DNA of 64,000 nt from assembly GCF_015142735.1 (NCBI RefSeq), contig NZ_JACSPN010000006.1:1-64000 (forward strand). Direction: 5' to 3'. Below are positions 18,178 through 27,481 of the stretch, piece by piece. The DNA comes from Oerskovia douganii (GTDB taxonomy: Bacteria > Actinomycetota > Actinomycetes > Actinomycetales > Cellulomonadaceae). The position numbers and the translations under genes are program-made. The stretch's first letter is position 1; every line of letters begins with the position of its first letter. The notes below the pieces were generated by a model, which ran no database searches, was not told the DNA's origin, and saw only the letters and a list, made by a program, of their open reading frames with translations.

Positions 18178-18983
18178 GCCGTCCCCTCCGCGGCGCCCGC
18201 CGGACGCGCGCCGCCGCGCACCGGGGCCGCGGCCGTCCGGGAGGCCTCGACCGTCGCGGCGACCTGGTGCAGCGCGTCCTGGAGCGGGGCGTAGTGCGCG
18301 ATGACCGCCTCCCGGTAGGCGTCGGCGTCCCCCGCCTCGGCCGCACGGAGCATGGCCCCGTGCGCCTTCGCGGTGAGGTCGATCTGTTCGGGGGCGGGCA
18401 GCCCCAGCTTGGGCGAGACCACCTGGTGCACGTCCCAGAAGGCCGTGCCGAGCTGGGCGACGAGGAAGTTGTCGAGGTGGGCGAGCAGGTGCGAGTGGAA
18501 CTCGCGGTCCTCCTCGAAGAAGTCCTCGCCCTTCTGGGCCTTGCGCTCCATCGCGGCGACGAGGCTCTCCAGGTCGGGGTTGGAGGTGCCGGCCATCTCG
18601 GTCACGATCTGCTCGGCCATCGACAGGTCGAGCGCCTGGCGCACCTCGACGACCTCCCGCAGCGCCGAGAAGTCGTCGCCCGGGATGAGGACCCCGCGGA
18701 AGACGAGCCCCTCGACGAGCGGCTTGAGCGAGAGCTGCCCCACGTAGGTGCCGTAGCCGTGCCGCACCTCGACGATGTCGAGCGCGGCGAGCGTCCTGAT
18801 CGCCTCGCGGACGTTCGACCTGCTGACGCCGAGGAGCGAGCAGAGCTCGGCCTCGGTCGGCAGCAGGTCGCCGGGCCGCAGGTGGGCTCGCAGGATGTAG
18901 TCCTTGATCTGTTCGGTAGTCGTCGGGGGACGCACCCCCTGACCTCCGAAGCCCAGATGTGACACGGGCTCGGTAGCTGTCAT
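18174..18983 (-). CDS. nanR: FadR-type GntR regulator, probable sialic acid regulator
   Basis: A 269-residue GntR/FadR-subfamily regulator. An N-terminal winged helix (LRPGDLLPTEAELCSLLGVSRSNVREAIRTL) is followed by an FCD ligand domain with His ligands near EFHSHLLAHLDN. It is divergent from the sialic acid importer and catabolic genes, as expected for their repressor. The ATG at 18983 follows GAGGAGGT. The C-terminus is Ala/Arg-rich. Naming it NanR rests on genome context; the effector cannot be read from sequence. Confidence 0.8.
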   Translation of the reverse strand: MTATEPVSHLGFGGQGVRPPTTTEQIKDYILRAHLRPGDLLPTEAELCSLLGVSRSNVREAIRTLAALDIVEVRHGYGTYVGQLSLKPLVEGLVFRGVLIPGDDFSALREVVEVRQALDLSMAEQIVTEMAGTSNPDLESLVAAMERKAQKGEDFFEEDREFHSHLLAHLDNFLVAQLGTAFWDVHQVVSPKLGLPAPEQIDLTAKAHGAMLRAAEAGDADAYREAVIAHYAPLQDALHQVAATVEASRTAAAPVRGGARPAGAAEGTA

Positions 18984-19065
18984 GCGCCTTGACCTCCTCA
19001 GAAATTGCCTCTACGGTTCAACCCTACCAGCGTCAGACATCAGACGTCCTATATCTGGAGAGTTC
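18984..19065. promoter_or_regulatory. Divergent control region of the sialic acid locus
   Basis: The 82 bases between nanR and the transporter hold CGTC-N8-GACG around 19031-19046, made of two direct CAGAC steps, and TATATCTGGAG just before the binding-protein gene. CTGGAGAG (19055-19062) is its ribosome binding site. An operator for the FCD regulator is expected here, but no single clear dyad stands out. Confidence 0.4.
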
Positions 19066-20703
19066 ATGGCTACCTCGATGGCGAATAGCACGAACGCGAC
19101 CGACACCTCCCGCCGGAGCTTCCTCAAGCTCGCCGGCGTGATCGGCGCCGGAGCGGTGATCGCAGGCACGATCGCCGCCTGTGGCGGACCCGCGTCCACC
19201 TCGTCCGACCCGCAGACCACCCCCGCCGGCGGCGGGGCCAAGCCCAACCTCGACGGCACGATCGAGGCGGGCATCTCCTACGCCCTCTCGACCGGCTTCG
19301 ACCCCATGACGACGTCCGGCGCCGTGACCATGGCCGCCAACTGGCACGTCCTCGAGGGCCTCGTCGAGCTCGACCCGGCGGCTCGCACGCCCTACGCCGC
19401 GCTCGGCAAGGAGCTGCCCAAGAAGATCGACGAGACCACGTGGGAGGTCACGCTGCGCGACGGCGCCACCTTCCACGACGGCTCCCCCGTCACGACCGAC
19501 GACGTGGTGTTCAGCTTCAACCGCGTCCTCGACCCGGCGAACGCCTCGCTCTACTCCCAGTTCCTGCCGTTCCTCGCCTCGGTCACGGCCAAGGACGACA
19601 AGACGGTCACGTTCACGCTCAACTACCCGTTCGGGCTGTTCGTCGACCGCGTCTCGGTCGTCAAGATCGTCCCGAAGGCCATCGTCGAGGCCGACCCCCA
19701 GGCCTACGACTCGCTGCCCGTCGGCTCGGGCCCCTACAAGCTCACGAGCGCGACGGTCGACGACAAGATCACGTTCGAGCGCTTCGACGCGTACAACGGC
19801 GCACGCCCGGCGCTCGCCAAGACCATGACCTGGAACCTGCTGTCCGACGCCGCGGCCCGCGTGACGGCCGTCGAGTCGGGCCGCGTCCAGGCCATCGAGG
19901 ACGTGCCCTACCTCGACGCCGACCGCCTCGCGAACGCCGTCACGGTCGAGTCCGTCCAGTCGTTCGGCCTGCTGTTCATGATGTTCGACTGCTCCAAGGC
20001 GCCGTTCACGGACAAGCGCGTGCGCCAGGCGTTCTTCCACGCGCTCGACATGGACAAGATCATCAGCACGGGCCTGCTCGGCAACGCGACCGCGGCGACG
20101 AGCTTCCTGCACAAGGAGCACCCGTCCTACGTCAAGGCGAGCACGGTCTACTCGCACGACCCCGCCAAGGCCAAGAAGCTCCTCGCCGACGCGGGCGTGA
20201 GCAGCCTCGCGATCACCCTCCTGACGACCGACACGAGCTGGGTCAAGGACATCGCCCCGCTCATCAAGGAGGACCTGGACGCGGTCGGGATCGCCACGAC
20301 CCTCGACATCGGCCAGTCCGGCGGGCAGTACAAGAAGGTCGACGACGGCACGCTCGACGTCATGGTCGCCCCCGGTGACCCGTCGGTCTTCGGCAACGAC
20401 CCCGACCTCCTGCTGCGCTGGTGGTACTCGGGCTCGGTGTGGCCGGTCAAGCGCTACCGCTGGGCCAGCACCCCCGAGTTCGCCGAGGTCACGCGCCTGC
20501 TCGACCAGGGCGCCGCCGAGCAGGACGCGGCCAAGCAGAAGAAGACCTGGGGCGAGGTGTTCGACATCCTCTCCGACGAGGTCCCGCTGTACCCGCTGCT
20601 GCACCGCAAGCTCCCGAGCGCGTGGGAGGACTCCGCGCTCGACGGGTTCAAGCCCCTGCCCGTCACGGGCCTGTCCTTCCTGGACGTCTCCCGCACCGCC
20701 TGA
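19066..20703 (+). CDS. Oligopeptide-type ABC binding protein of the sialic acid importer
   Basis: A 545-residue SBP_bac_5 (family 5, DppA/OppA-type) binding protein. The N-terminus has a twin-arginine motif (SRRSFLK) and a lipobox (TIAAC) near residue 38, so it is a Tat-exported lipoprotein. Family landmarks include WEVTLRDGATFHDGSPVTTDDVVFSFNR-type sequence near residues 125-155. Family-5 transporters carry sialic acid in SatABCD of Haemophilus ducreyi and in several actinobacteria. Here the lyase, kinase, epimerase and sialidase downstream support sialic acid as the ligand. I chose the ATG at 19066 behind CTGGAGAG. Confidence 0.88.
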   Translation: MATSMANSTNATDTSRRSFLKLAGVIGAGAVIAGTIAACGGPASTSSDPQTTPAGGGAKPNLDGTIEAGISYALSTGFDPMTTSGAVTMAANWHVLEGLVELDPAARTPYAALGKELPKKIDETTWEVTLRDGATFHDGSPVTTDDVVFSFNRVLDPANASLYSQFLPFLASVTAKDDKTVTFTLNYPFGLFVDRVSVVKIVPKAIVEADPQAYDSLPVGSGPYKLTSATVDDKITFERFDAYNGARPALAKTMTWNLLSDAAARVTAVESGRVQAIEDVPYLDADRLANAVTVESVQSFGLLFMMFDCSKAPFTDKRVRQAFFHALDMDKIISTGLLGNATAATSFLHKEHPSYVKASTVYSHDPAKAKKLLADAGVSSLAITLLTTDTSWVKDIAPLIKEDLDAVGIATTLDIGQSGGQYKKVDDGTLDVMVAPGDPSVFGNDPDLLLRWWYSGSVWPVKRYRWASTPEFAEVTRLLDQGAAEQDAAKQKKTWGEVFDILSDEVPLYPLLHRKLPSAWEDSALDGFKPLPVTGLSFLDVSRTA

Positions 20704-20776
20704 CGTCCGTGTCCCGGGTGGCGGTGGCGCTCCCCTGCGCGCCGCCGCCACCCACCCCGACCCCGAGGAGTACCGC

Positions 20777-21730
20777 GTGACCGCGCTCCTACGACTGACC
20801 GGACGACGGCTGGTCGCCCTGCCCGTCATGATCCTGGGCATCACCCTGCTCGTCTTCGTCGTCATGCAGTTCGCGCCCAGCGACCCGGCGACCAACGCCC
20901 TCGGCGAGTCCGCGACCGACGCGGCCAAGGAGGCCTACCGGGCGGCCAACGGGCTCAACGACCCGATGCTCGTGCAGTACGGCAACTTCCTGGCCGGCCT
21001 CGTGCGCGGCGACCTGGGCATGACCGTCCCGCCCAGCCAGCCCGTGAACGAGCTCATCGCGAACGCGTTCCCGCTCACGCTCCAGCTCACGTTCATGGGC
21101 CTGATCATCGCCGTGGTGCTCGCGCTCGTGCTCGGCGTGACGGCGGCGCTCTACCGCGACCGCTGGCCCGACCAGGCCATCCGCGTCCTGTCGATCGCCG
21201 GCGTCGCGACGCCGTCGTTCTGGCTCGCGATCCTCCTCATCCAGCAGTTCTCGCTGCGCCTCGACTGGTTCCCCTCGGGCGGCTACACCAACCCCGCGGA
21301 CGACTTCGGGAAGTTCCTCGCCTCGATGTTCCTGCCTGCGCTCTCGCTCGCGATCCCCGTCGCCGCGTCGCTGACCCGGGTGGTCCGCACCGCGATGGTC
21401 GAGGAGCTCGACCGCGACTACGTGCGCACCGCGATCGGCTCGGGCCTGCCCCGCGGCGTGGTCGTGGGTCGCAACGTGCTGCGCAACGCCCTCATCACGC
21501 CCATCACGGTGCTCGGCCTGCGCGTCGGCTACCTCATGGGTGGCGCGGTCATCATCGAGGTCATCTTCGACCTGCCCGGCATGGGCAAGCTCATCCTCAA
21601 CGGGGTCACCGCGAGCGACACCGCGCTGGTGCAGGGAGTGACGCTGACCGTCGCCCTGACCTTCGTGATCGTCAACATCCTGGTCGACCTCCTGTACCTC
21701 GTCGTCAACCCTCGAATCCGGACGGTGTGA
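20777..21730 (+). CDS. ABC permease 1 (DppB-type) of the sialic acid importer
   Basis: A 317-residue BPD_transp_1 permease with about six membrane helices. The N-terminal helix LVALPVMILGITLLVFVVMQFAPSDP is typical of DppB. The EAA loop (YVRTAIGSGLPRGVVVGRNVLRNALI) contacts the ATPases. It starts at the GTG 20777 behind GAGGAG. It ends one base before the fused permease-ATPase gene, in one operon with the binding protein 73 bases upstream. Confidence 0.92.
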   Translation: MTALLRLTGRRLVALPVMILGITLLVFVVMQFAPSDPATNALGESATDAAKEAYRAANGLNDPMLVQYGNFLAGLVRGDLGMTVPPSQPVNELIANAFPLTLQLTFMGLIIAVVLALVLGVTAALYRDRWPDQAIRVLSIAGVATPSFWLAILLIQQFSLRLDWFPSGGYTNPADDFGKFLASMFLPALSLAIPVAASLTRVVRTAMVEELDRDYVRTAIGSGLPRGVVVGRNVLRNALITPITVLGLRVGYLMGGAVIIEVIFDLPGMGKLILNGVTASDTALVQGVTLTVALTFVIVNILVDLLYLVVNPRIRTV

Positions 21731-21731
21731 C

Positions 21732-23855
21732 ATGCGTCGGAAGCTGACAGAACGACTGTCCCGCCCGGGTATGCGCCTCGCCGCTCTCCCCCTGGGCTCC
21801 AAGATCGCCCTCGCGTTCGTGCTCCTGGTCGCGGTCCTCGCGATCTGCGCCCCGCTCGTCGCGGCGTACGACCCGCTGCAGTCCGGCACGCCGGCCCAGC
21901 CGCCGTCGGGCGAGCACTGGTTCGGCACGGACCGCATGGGACGCGACATCTTCTCCCGCATCGTCTACGGTGCCCGCTACTCGCTCGTGATCGGCCTGGG
22001 GGCCACCGCGGTCGCCCTGGTCGCCGGTGCGATCCTCGGCTCGATCGCCGCGACGGCCCACAAGGCCGTGAGCGAGACCCTGATGCGTGTCCTCGACATC
22101 ATCATGGCCTTCCCGGGCATCGCCCTGGCCGTGGTCTTCGTCGCCGTGTGGGGCAAGTCCCTGCCCGTGCTCATCTTCACGATCGCGTTCCTCTACACCC
22201 CGCAGATCGCCCGGATCGTCCGGGCCAACGTGCTGAGCCAGTTCGGCGAGGACTACGTGTCCGCCGAGAAGGTCATCGGTGCGCGGACCTCGCTGATCCT
22301 CGTCAAGCACGTGGCCCGCAACTGCATCGCCCCGATCATGGTCTTCGCGACCGTGCTGGTCGCCGACGCGATCGTGTTCGAGGCGAGCCTGTCGTTCATC
22401 GGCGCGGGCGTGCAGGACCCCGAGCCCTCGTGGGGCAACGTCATCGCGTACGGCCGCAACCTGCTGCTCAACGGCGGCTGGTGGGCCACGTTCTTCCCCG
22501 GCATGGCGATCCTGCTCACGGTCCTCTCGCTCAACGTCCTGTCCGAGGGCCTGACCGACGCGATGGTCCGCCCCGCGGCCCGCAAGCCGGCCGAGGCACG
22601 CGGCGCGGCAGCCGTCGCCGCCACGTCCGCCGCCGCCGAGGACGCCGCGCACGCCACGGACCCCCTCACGGAGCACGACGCCGACGCTCCCCTCGAGTAC
22701 ACGGGCGCGGCCGACCTGCGCGAGCCGCGCGTGCTCGACGAGCTGGTCGCGGACACCTCGGTGATCCCCGACCCGCAGATCGCGGTCGCGGCCGCCGCCG
22801 CCCAGCGCGAGGCGCTCGCGGTCCAGCTCGACCGCCTGCGGGTCGCCGAGCAGAACCGGACGGACCGGCTGGTCTACACGGGCGACGCCGCTCCCCTGCT
22901 CGAGGTCAAGAACCTCTCGATCCGCTTCCCGGAGCGCCACGGCGACGTGGCGGTCGTGGACGACATCAGCTTCTCGGTGCGTCCCGGCGAGACCATGGCC
23001 CTGGTCGGCGAGTCCGGCTGCGGCAAGTCGCTCACGAGCCTCGCCGTCATGGGCCTGCTGCCCTCGTCGGCGCAGGTCACGGGCGAGATCCTCCTCGACG
23101 GCGTCGACCTGCTCACCACGCCACCTGCACGCCGCAACGCTCTGCGCGGCCACGAGATGGCCATGGTCTACCAGGACGCCCTGAGCTCGCTCAACCCGTC
23201 GATGCTGATCCGCTCGCAGATGGCGCAGCTGATCAAGCGGGGCGGGACGCGCACCGCGGTCGAGCTCCTCGAGCTCGTGGGCCTCGACGCGGACCGCACG
23301 CTCAAGAGCTACCCGCACGAGCTCTCGGGCGGGCAGCGCCAGCGCGTGCTCATCGCGATGGCCCTGACGCGCGACCCGCGTCTGGTCGTGGCCGACGAGC
23401 CGACCACGGCCCTCGACGTCACGGTGCAGAAGCAGGTCGTGGACCTGCTCAACGAGCTCCGTGAGGAGCTCGGGTTCGCGATGGTCTTCGTGAGCCACGA
23501 CCTGGCGCTCGTCGCCTCGCTGGCCCACCGCGTCACGGTCATGTACGCGGGCCAGGTCGTCGAGTCGGCCCCCGTGCCGAGCCTGCTCATGAACCCGCAG
23601 CACGAGTACACGCGCGGCCTGCTCGGGGCGGTCCTGTCGATCGAGTCGGGCGCGGAGCGCCTGCACCAGATCCCGGGCACGGTCCCCTCGCCGCGCGACT
23701 TCGCGACGGGCGACCGCTTCGCTCCCCGGTCCTCGCGGCCGCAGGACGCGTTCGTGCCCCGGCCCCCGCTGCGCACGCTGCCGGGGACCGACCACCGCTA
23801 CGCGAGCCACACCGAGACCGACAGCGGTCTCCTGGTCCAGGAAGGTGCCCGATGA
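21732..23855 (+). CDS. Fused ABC permease 2 and ATP-binding protein
   Basis: A 707-residue fusion. Residues ~1-285 are a DppC-type permease: N-terminal helix, GTDRMGRDIFSRIVYGAR, and the EAA loop YVSAEKVIGARTSLILVKHV. An Ala/Glu-rich linker of about 100 residues follows. Residues ~395-650 are a DppD-type ATPase with Walker A GESGCGKS (about 426-433), signature LSGGQRQR (about 530-537) and Walker B VVADEPTTALD. The oligopeptide/dipeptide C-terminal extension is present. DppC and DppD are usually separate. The single long frame has normal codon use throughout, so it is a true fusion, not a sequencing join. Its stop overlaps the next ATPase gene (ATGA). Confidence 0.92.
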   Translation: MRRKLTERLSRPGMRLAALPLGSKIALAFVLLVAVLAICAPLVAAYDPLQSGTPAQPPSGEHWFGTDRMGRDIFSRIVYGARYSLVIGLGATAVALVAGAILGSIAATAHKAVSETLMRVLDIIMAFPGIALAVVFVAVWGKSLPVLIFTIAFLYTPQIARIVRANVLSQFGEDYVSAEKVIGARTSLILVKHVARNCIAPIMVFATVLVADAIVFEASLSFIGAGVQDPEPSWGNVIAYGRNLLLNGGWWATFFPGMAILLTVLSLNVLSEGLTDAMVRPAARKPAEARGAAAVAATSAAAEDAAHATDPLTEHDADAPLEYTGAADLREPRVLDELVADTSVIPDPQIAVAAAAAQREALAVQLDRLRVAEQNRTDRLVYTGDAAPLLEVKNLSIRFPERHGDVAVVDDISFSVRPGETMALVGESGCGKSLTSLAVMGLLPSSAQVTGEILLDGVDLLTTPPARRNALRGHEMAMVYQDALSSLNPSMLIRSQMAQLIKRGGTRTAVELLELVGLDADRTLKSYPHELSGGQRQRVLIAMALTRDPRLVVADEPTTALDVTVQKQVVDLLNELREELGFAMVFVSHDLALVASLAHRVTVMYAGQVVESAPVPSLLMNPQHEYTRGLLGAVLSIESGAERLHQIPGTVPSPRDFATGDRFAPRSSRPQDAFVPRPPLRTLPGTDHRYASHTETDSGLLVQEGAR

Positions 23856-24646
23856 GCGACGACACTCCTGTCCTAGAGCTCAAGGACGTGCACGTGGTGC
23901 ACAAGGCCCGCACGGGCAAGCTCTTCCGCCCGGACCGCGTCCACGCGGTCGCCGGGGTCGACATGGCCGTGCGGCGCGGCGAGACCATCGGGATCGTGGG
24001 TGAGTCGGGCTGCGGCAAGTCGACCCTCGCCAAGGTCATGGTGGGCCTCCAGGCCCCCACGAGCGGCGACGTCGTGTTCAACGGCCGCAGCGTCCTGCGG
24101 CGCAACGCCCGGACCCGCAAGGAGTTCGGTCGCGCGATCTCGATCGTGTTCCAGGACCCGTCGACGGCCCTCAACGGACGCATGCTGGTGCGTGACATCC
24201 TGCGCGACCCGCTCGACGTGCACGGGATCGGGTCGCCGCGCGACCGCGAGAAGCGCGTGAGCGAGCTGCTCGACCTCGTGGGTCTGCCCCAGTCGGCGCT
24301 CGACGTGCTGCCGAGCCAGGTCTCGGGCGGTCAGCGTCAGCGCGTGGCGATCGCCCGTGCGCTGGCCCTCGACCCGGACGTGATCGTCGCGGACGAGCCC
24401 ACGTCGGCTCTCGACGTCTCGGTGCGTGCCCAGGTGCTGAACCTCCTGACGGACCTCAAGGCCCGCCTGAACCTCGGCCTGGTGTTCATCTCGCACGACA
24501 TCCAGACCGTCCGGTACGTCTCCGACCGCATCGCGGTCATGTACTTCGGGAAGGTCGTCGAGGAGGGCACGGCCGAGGAGGTCTTCGACCGTCCCACGAA
24601 CGACTACACCCGGACCCTGCTCGGCGCCGCGCCGACGCTGCTCTGA
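23852..24646 (+). CDS. ABC ATP-binding protein 2 (DppF-type) of the sialic acid importer
   Basis: A 264-residue ATPase, partner of the ATPase half of the preceding fusion. Walker A GESGCGKST is at about 50-58, the signature VSGGQRQR near 157-164, Walker B VIVADEPTSALD, and the H-loop FISHDIQTVRYVSD. Its ATG lies inside the stop of the fusion gene (23852-23855). With the fusion it supplies the two ATP sites of the importer. Confidence 0.92.
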   Translation: MSDDTPVLELKDVHVVHKARTGKLFRPDRVHAVAGVDMAVRRGETIGIVGESGCGKSTLAKVMVGLQAPTSGDVVFNGRSVLRRNARTRKEFGRAISIVFQDPSTALNGRMLVRDILRDPLDVHGIGSPRDREKRVSELLDLVGLPQSALDVLPSQVSGGQRQRVAIARALALDPDVIVADEPTSALDVSVRAQVLNLLTDLKARLNLGLVFISHDIQTVRYVSDRIAVMYFGKVVEEGTAEEVFDRPTNDYTRTLLGAAPTLL

Positions 24647-24717
24647 CGGTCCCCCATCCACCCGGCGCCGGGCGAGGCATCCCGCCCAGCGCCACCGCAC
24701 CATCCTTGGAGTCCGCT

Positions 24718-25641
24718 GTGCCCACCACGACCACCTTCTCCGGTGTCATCCCTCCCGTCGTCACCCCGCTCACGGCGGACGGCGAGCTCGACCGCGCGTC
24801 GTTCGAGCGCCTCATCACGAGCCAGCTCGACGCGGGCGTGCACGGCCTGTTCGTGCTCGGTTCCTCGGGCGAGGTCGCGTACCTCGACGACGCCCGCCGC
24901 TCCCAGGTCATGGAGGCCGCGGTCGAGATCACGGCCGGCCGCGTGCCCGTCATGGCGGGCGTGATCGACATCTCGACGCGCCGCGTCGAGGACCAGGTCC
25001 GCCGCGCGGCCGACGCGGGCGTGGACGCCGTCGTCGCGACCGCCCCGCTGTACATCCGCACGAACGACGACGAGATCGAGCGCCACTTCCGCGGCGTGGC
25101 CGCGGCGAGCGACCTGCCGCTGTTCGCGTACGACGTGCCCGTGTGCGTGCACTCGAAGCTCGACCTGGGCATGCTGGTCCGCCTGGGCTCCGAGGGCGTC
25201 ATCGCGGGCGTCAAGGACTCGAGCGGCGACGACGTCGGCTTCCGTCGCCTCGTCGCGGCGAACCGTGCCGCCGGCAGCCCGCTGCGCCTGTTCACGGGGC
25301 ACGAGGTCGTGGTGGACGGCATGCTGCTGCTCGGCGCCGACGGCGTCGTGCCCGGCCTCGGCAACGTCGACCCGGCCGGCTACGTGCGCCTGTGGGACGC
25401 GGCGCAGGCGGGCGACTGGGCCGCGGCCCGCGACGAGCAGGACCGTCTCGCGGCTCTGTTCGAGATCGTCTTCCAGCCCCGCGGCTACAGCGGCGGCGCG
25501 AGCGGCCTGGGCGCGTTCAAGACGTCGCTCCAGCTCCTCGGCGTGATCGGGTCCAACGTCATGACGACCCCGGCCCCCGCCCTGGAGGGCGAGGTCGTGG
25601 ACCAGATCAAGGTGATCCTCGCGGAGGCCGGGCTGCTGTGA
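24718..25641 (+). CDS. nanA: N-acetylneuraminate lyase (DHDPS/NAL family)
   Basis: A 307-residue class I aldolase of the DapA/NanA family. The Schiff-base lysine is K166 in GVKDSSGD and the catalytic tyrosine is Y138 in FAYDVPV, matching the spacing of the family. GSSGEVAYL replaces the usual GTTGE loop. By sequence alone it could act on another 2-keto-3-deoxy acid. The neighbouring kinase, epimerase and sialidase make cleavage of N-acetylneuraminate to ManNAc and pyruvate the best call. The GTG at 24718 is preferred over the in-frame TTG at 24706, because TTGGAG is its ribosome binding site. Confidence 0.82.
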   Translation: MPTTTTFSGVIPPVVTPLTADGELDRASFERLITSQLDAGVHGLFVLGSSGEVAYLDDARRSQVMEAAVEITAGRVPVMAGVIDISTRRVEDQVRRAADAGVDAVVATAPLYIRTNDDEIERHFRGVAAASDLPLFAYDVPVCVHSKLDLGMLVRLGSEGVIAGVKDSSGDDVGFRRLVAANRAAGSPLRLFTGHEVVVDGMLLLGADGVVPGLGNVDPAGYVRLWDAAQAGDWAAARDEQDRLAALFEIVFQPRGYSGGASGLGAFKTSLQLLGVIGSNVMTTPAPALEGEVVDQIKVILAEAGLL

Positions 25642-26696
25642 CGAGCTCCCCGATCAGCCACCGCACCGCCGTCGGGATCGACCTGGGCGGTACCAAGATC
25701 GCCGCAGGTCTCGTCCGCGACGACGGCACGGTCCTCGCCCGGGCCGGGGTCCCCACCCCGGCCCGGGAGGGGGCGGCCGCGATCCTCGACGCGGTCGCGC
25801 GCCTGGTCGCGCTCCTCCTGCCCGACGGCGTTGCCTCGCCCGGGTCGGCCGGCTCGCCGACCGGGCTGGTCGGGGTCGGCATCGGCTCGGCCGGGGTCAT
25901 CGACTCCGGCCGCGGCCGGGTCGTGGCCGCCACCGATGCCCTGACGGGCTGGGCAGGCGCCGACCTCGCGGGCGGGATCTCGTCCCGCCTCCTGGCCGCG
26001 GGCGGCCCCGCGGCGGGCCTGCCGGTGCACACCGACAACGACGTGCACGCGCACGCGCTGGGCGAGCACTGGCTGGGCGCGTGCGCGGGGACGCGGACCG
26101 CGCTCGTCGTCGCGGCGGGCACGGGCGTGGGGGCGACGCTCCTGCTCGACGGCACGCCCCAGCACGGGGCCCGGCACGTCGCCGGTCACCTGGGGCACCT
26201 GCCCGCCGCCGAGGCGGCGGGGCTGCGGTGCACGTGCTCGCGCACCGGGCACCTCGAGGCCGTCGCGTCGGGTCCGGCGCTGCACGCCCTGTACCTGCGT
26301 CTCGGTGGCGACCCGACGGTCGAGACCGCCCGGGTCGTGTGCCAGATCACCGACGTCGATCCCGTCGCCCACCAGGCGGTGGTCCTCGCGTCCACGGCCC
26401 TGGGGCGGACCGTGGGCGGCGTCGCGAACATGCTCGACCCGGAGGTCGTCGTCATCAGCGGCGGGCTCGCGGGCGCCGGGAGCCTGTGGTGGGACACCCT
26501 GAGCGAGGCGGTGGCCTCCGAGCTCATGCCCGCCCTCGACGGCCTGCCCGTCGTGGCCGCGACCCTCGGCGGCGACGCCGCCGTGCTCGGTGCCGCCCGG
26601 CTCGCGTTCCTCGCGCACGCGGGCGACGACCCGCGGGGCACGAGGGCCGCGCACGACTCGGCCGGGCTCTCGCTGCCCTACCTCGCGAGCTCGTGA
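25638..26696 (+). CDS. nanK: ROK-family N-acetylmannosamine kinase
   Basis: A 352-residue ROK sugar kinase that would phosphorylate ManNAc. The phosphate-binding start is GIDLGGTKIAAG. The zinc motif is altered: GLRCTCSRTGHLE has the first two cysteines, but the usual third Cys (CxCGxxGC) is His and the Gly is Ser. The upstream GHLGH histidine is kept, so a Cys2His2-like site is possible. The GTG start overlaps the nanA stop (GTGA). It sits between the lyase and the epimerase, as expected for NanK; a GlcNAc or glucose kinase cannot be excluded by sequence. Confidence 0.82.
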   Translation: MTSSPISHRTAVGIDLGGTKIAAGLVRDDGTVLARAGVPTPAREGAAAILDAVARLVALLLPDGVASPGSAGSPTGLVGVGIGSAGVIDSGRGRVVAATDALTGWAGADLAGGISSRLLAAGGPAAGLPVHTDNDVHAHALGEHWLGACAGTRTALVVAAGTGVGATLLLDGTPQHGARHVAGHLGHLPAAEAAGLRCTCSRTGHLEAVASGPALHALYLRLGGDPTVETARVVCQITDVDPVAHQAVVLASTALGRTVGGVANMLDPEVVVISGGLAGAGSLWWDTLSEAVASELMPALDGLPVVAATLGGDAAVLGAARLAFLAHAGDDPRGTRAAHDSAGLSLPYLASS

Positions 26697-26749
26697 CCGG
26701 GGTCCCGATCCCCCGCCGACCCGCCAGCACACCCCACCCGGAGGAACTC

Positions 26750-27481
26750 GTGACCGACCGACCGCCGACCTCCCTCGCCGGCACCGACCCGTCCCCCGAC
26801 CCGCTCGTCGCGCTGCGCGGCGGGCTGGTCGTCTCGTGCCAGGCCTACCCGGGCGAGGCCATGCGGGACCCGCGCACCATGACCCAGGTCGCGCTCGCAG
26901 CCGTCGAGGGCGGTGCGGTCGGGATCCGGGTGCAGGGCATCGAGGACATCGAGCACGTCACGCGCGCGTTCGCCGAGGCCGGCATCACGGTGCCCGTCAC
27001 GGGGCTCTGGAAGGACGGGGCCGACGGCGTCTTCATCACCCCGACCCTGCGGCACGCGGTCGCGGTCGCCCGGGCGGGAGCCACGATCGTCGCGATCGAC
27101 GGGACCCGGCGCCCTCGCCCCGACGGGCTGAGCCTCGCCGCGACCGTCGCCGGGCTGCGCGAGCACACGTCCGCGCTCGTCATGGCGGACTGCGGGAGCC
27201 TCGACGACGCGCTCGCTGCCCGCGACGCCGGGGTCGACGCGGTCGGGACCACGCTGTCCGGGTACACCGGAGAACGCCCCCGCACCCAGGGACCCGACCT
27301 CGAGCTGCTCGCCCAGCTCGTGGAGCGCATCGACCTGCCCGTGATCGCCGAGGGACGCGTCCACTCCCCCGCCCAGGCGCGCACCGCGCTCGACGCGGGC
27401 GCCTGGGCCGTGGTCGTCGGCACCGCGATCACCCACCCCACGACCATCACGGGGTGGTTCGTCGACGCGCTCTCGGCCTGA
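26750..27481 (+). CDS. nanE: N-acetylmannosamine-6-phosphate 2-epimerase
   Basis: A 243-residue NanE TIM-barrel that converts ManNAc-6-P to GlcNAc-6-P. Family landmarks are GGLVVSCQAYPGEAMRDP, GAVGIRVQG, TGLWKDGADGVFITPT, VMADCGSLDDALAA, GTTLSGYT, IAEGRVHSP and VVGTAITHP. The conserved Lys is in LWKDG. I chose the GTG at 26750 behind GAGGAA; an in-frame GTG at 26693, overlapping the nanK stop, would add 19 Pro-rich residues. It completes the NanA-NanK-NanE route. NagA and NagB are not in the window. Confidence 0.92.
   Translation: MTDRPPTSLAGTDPSPDPLVALRGGLVVSCQAYPGEAMRDPRTMTQVALAAVEGGAVGIRVQGIEDIEHVTRAFAEAGITVPVTGLWKDGADGVFITPTLRHAVAVARAGATIVAIDGTRRPRPDGLSLAATVAGLREHTSALVMADCGSLDDALAARDAGVDAVGTTLSGYTGERPRTQGPDLELLAQLVERIDLPVIAEGRVHSPAQARTALDAGAWAVVVGTAITHPTTITGWFVDALSA

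Noticed and set aside
24706-24717. TTG at 24706 as start of nanA
   Set aside because: It overlaps the ribosome binding site (TTGGAG) used by the GTG at 24718.
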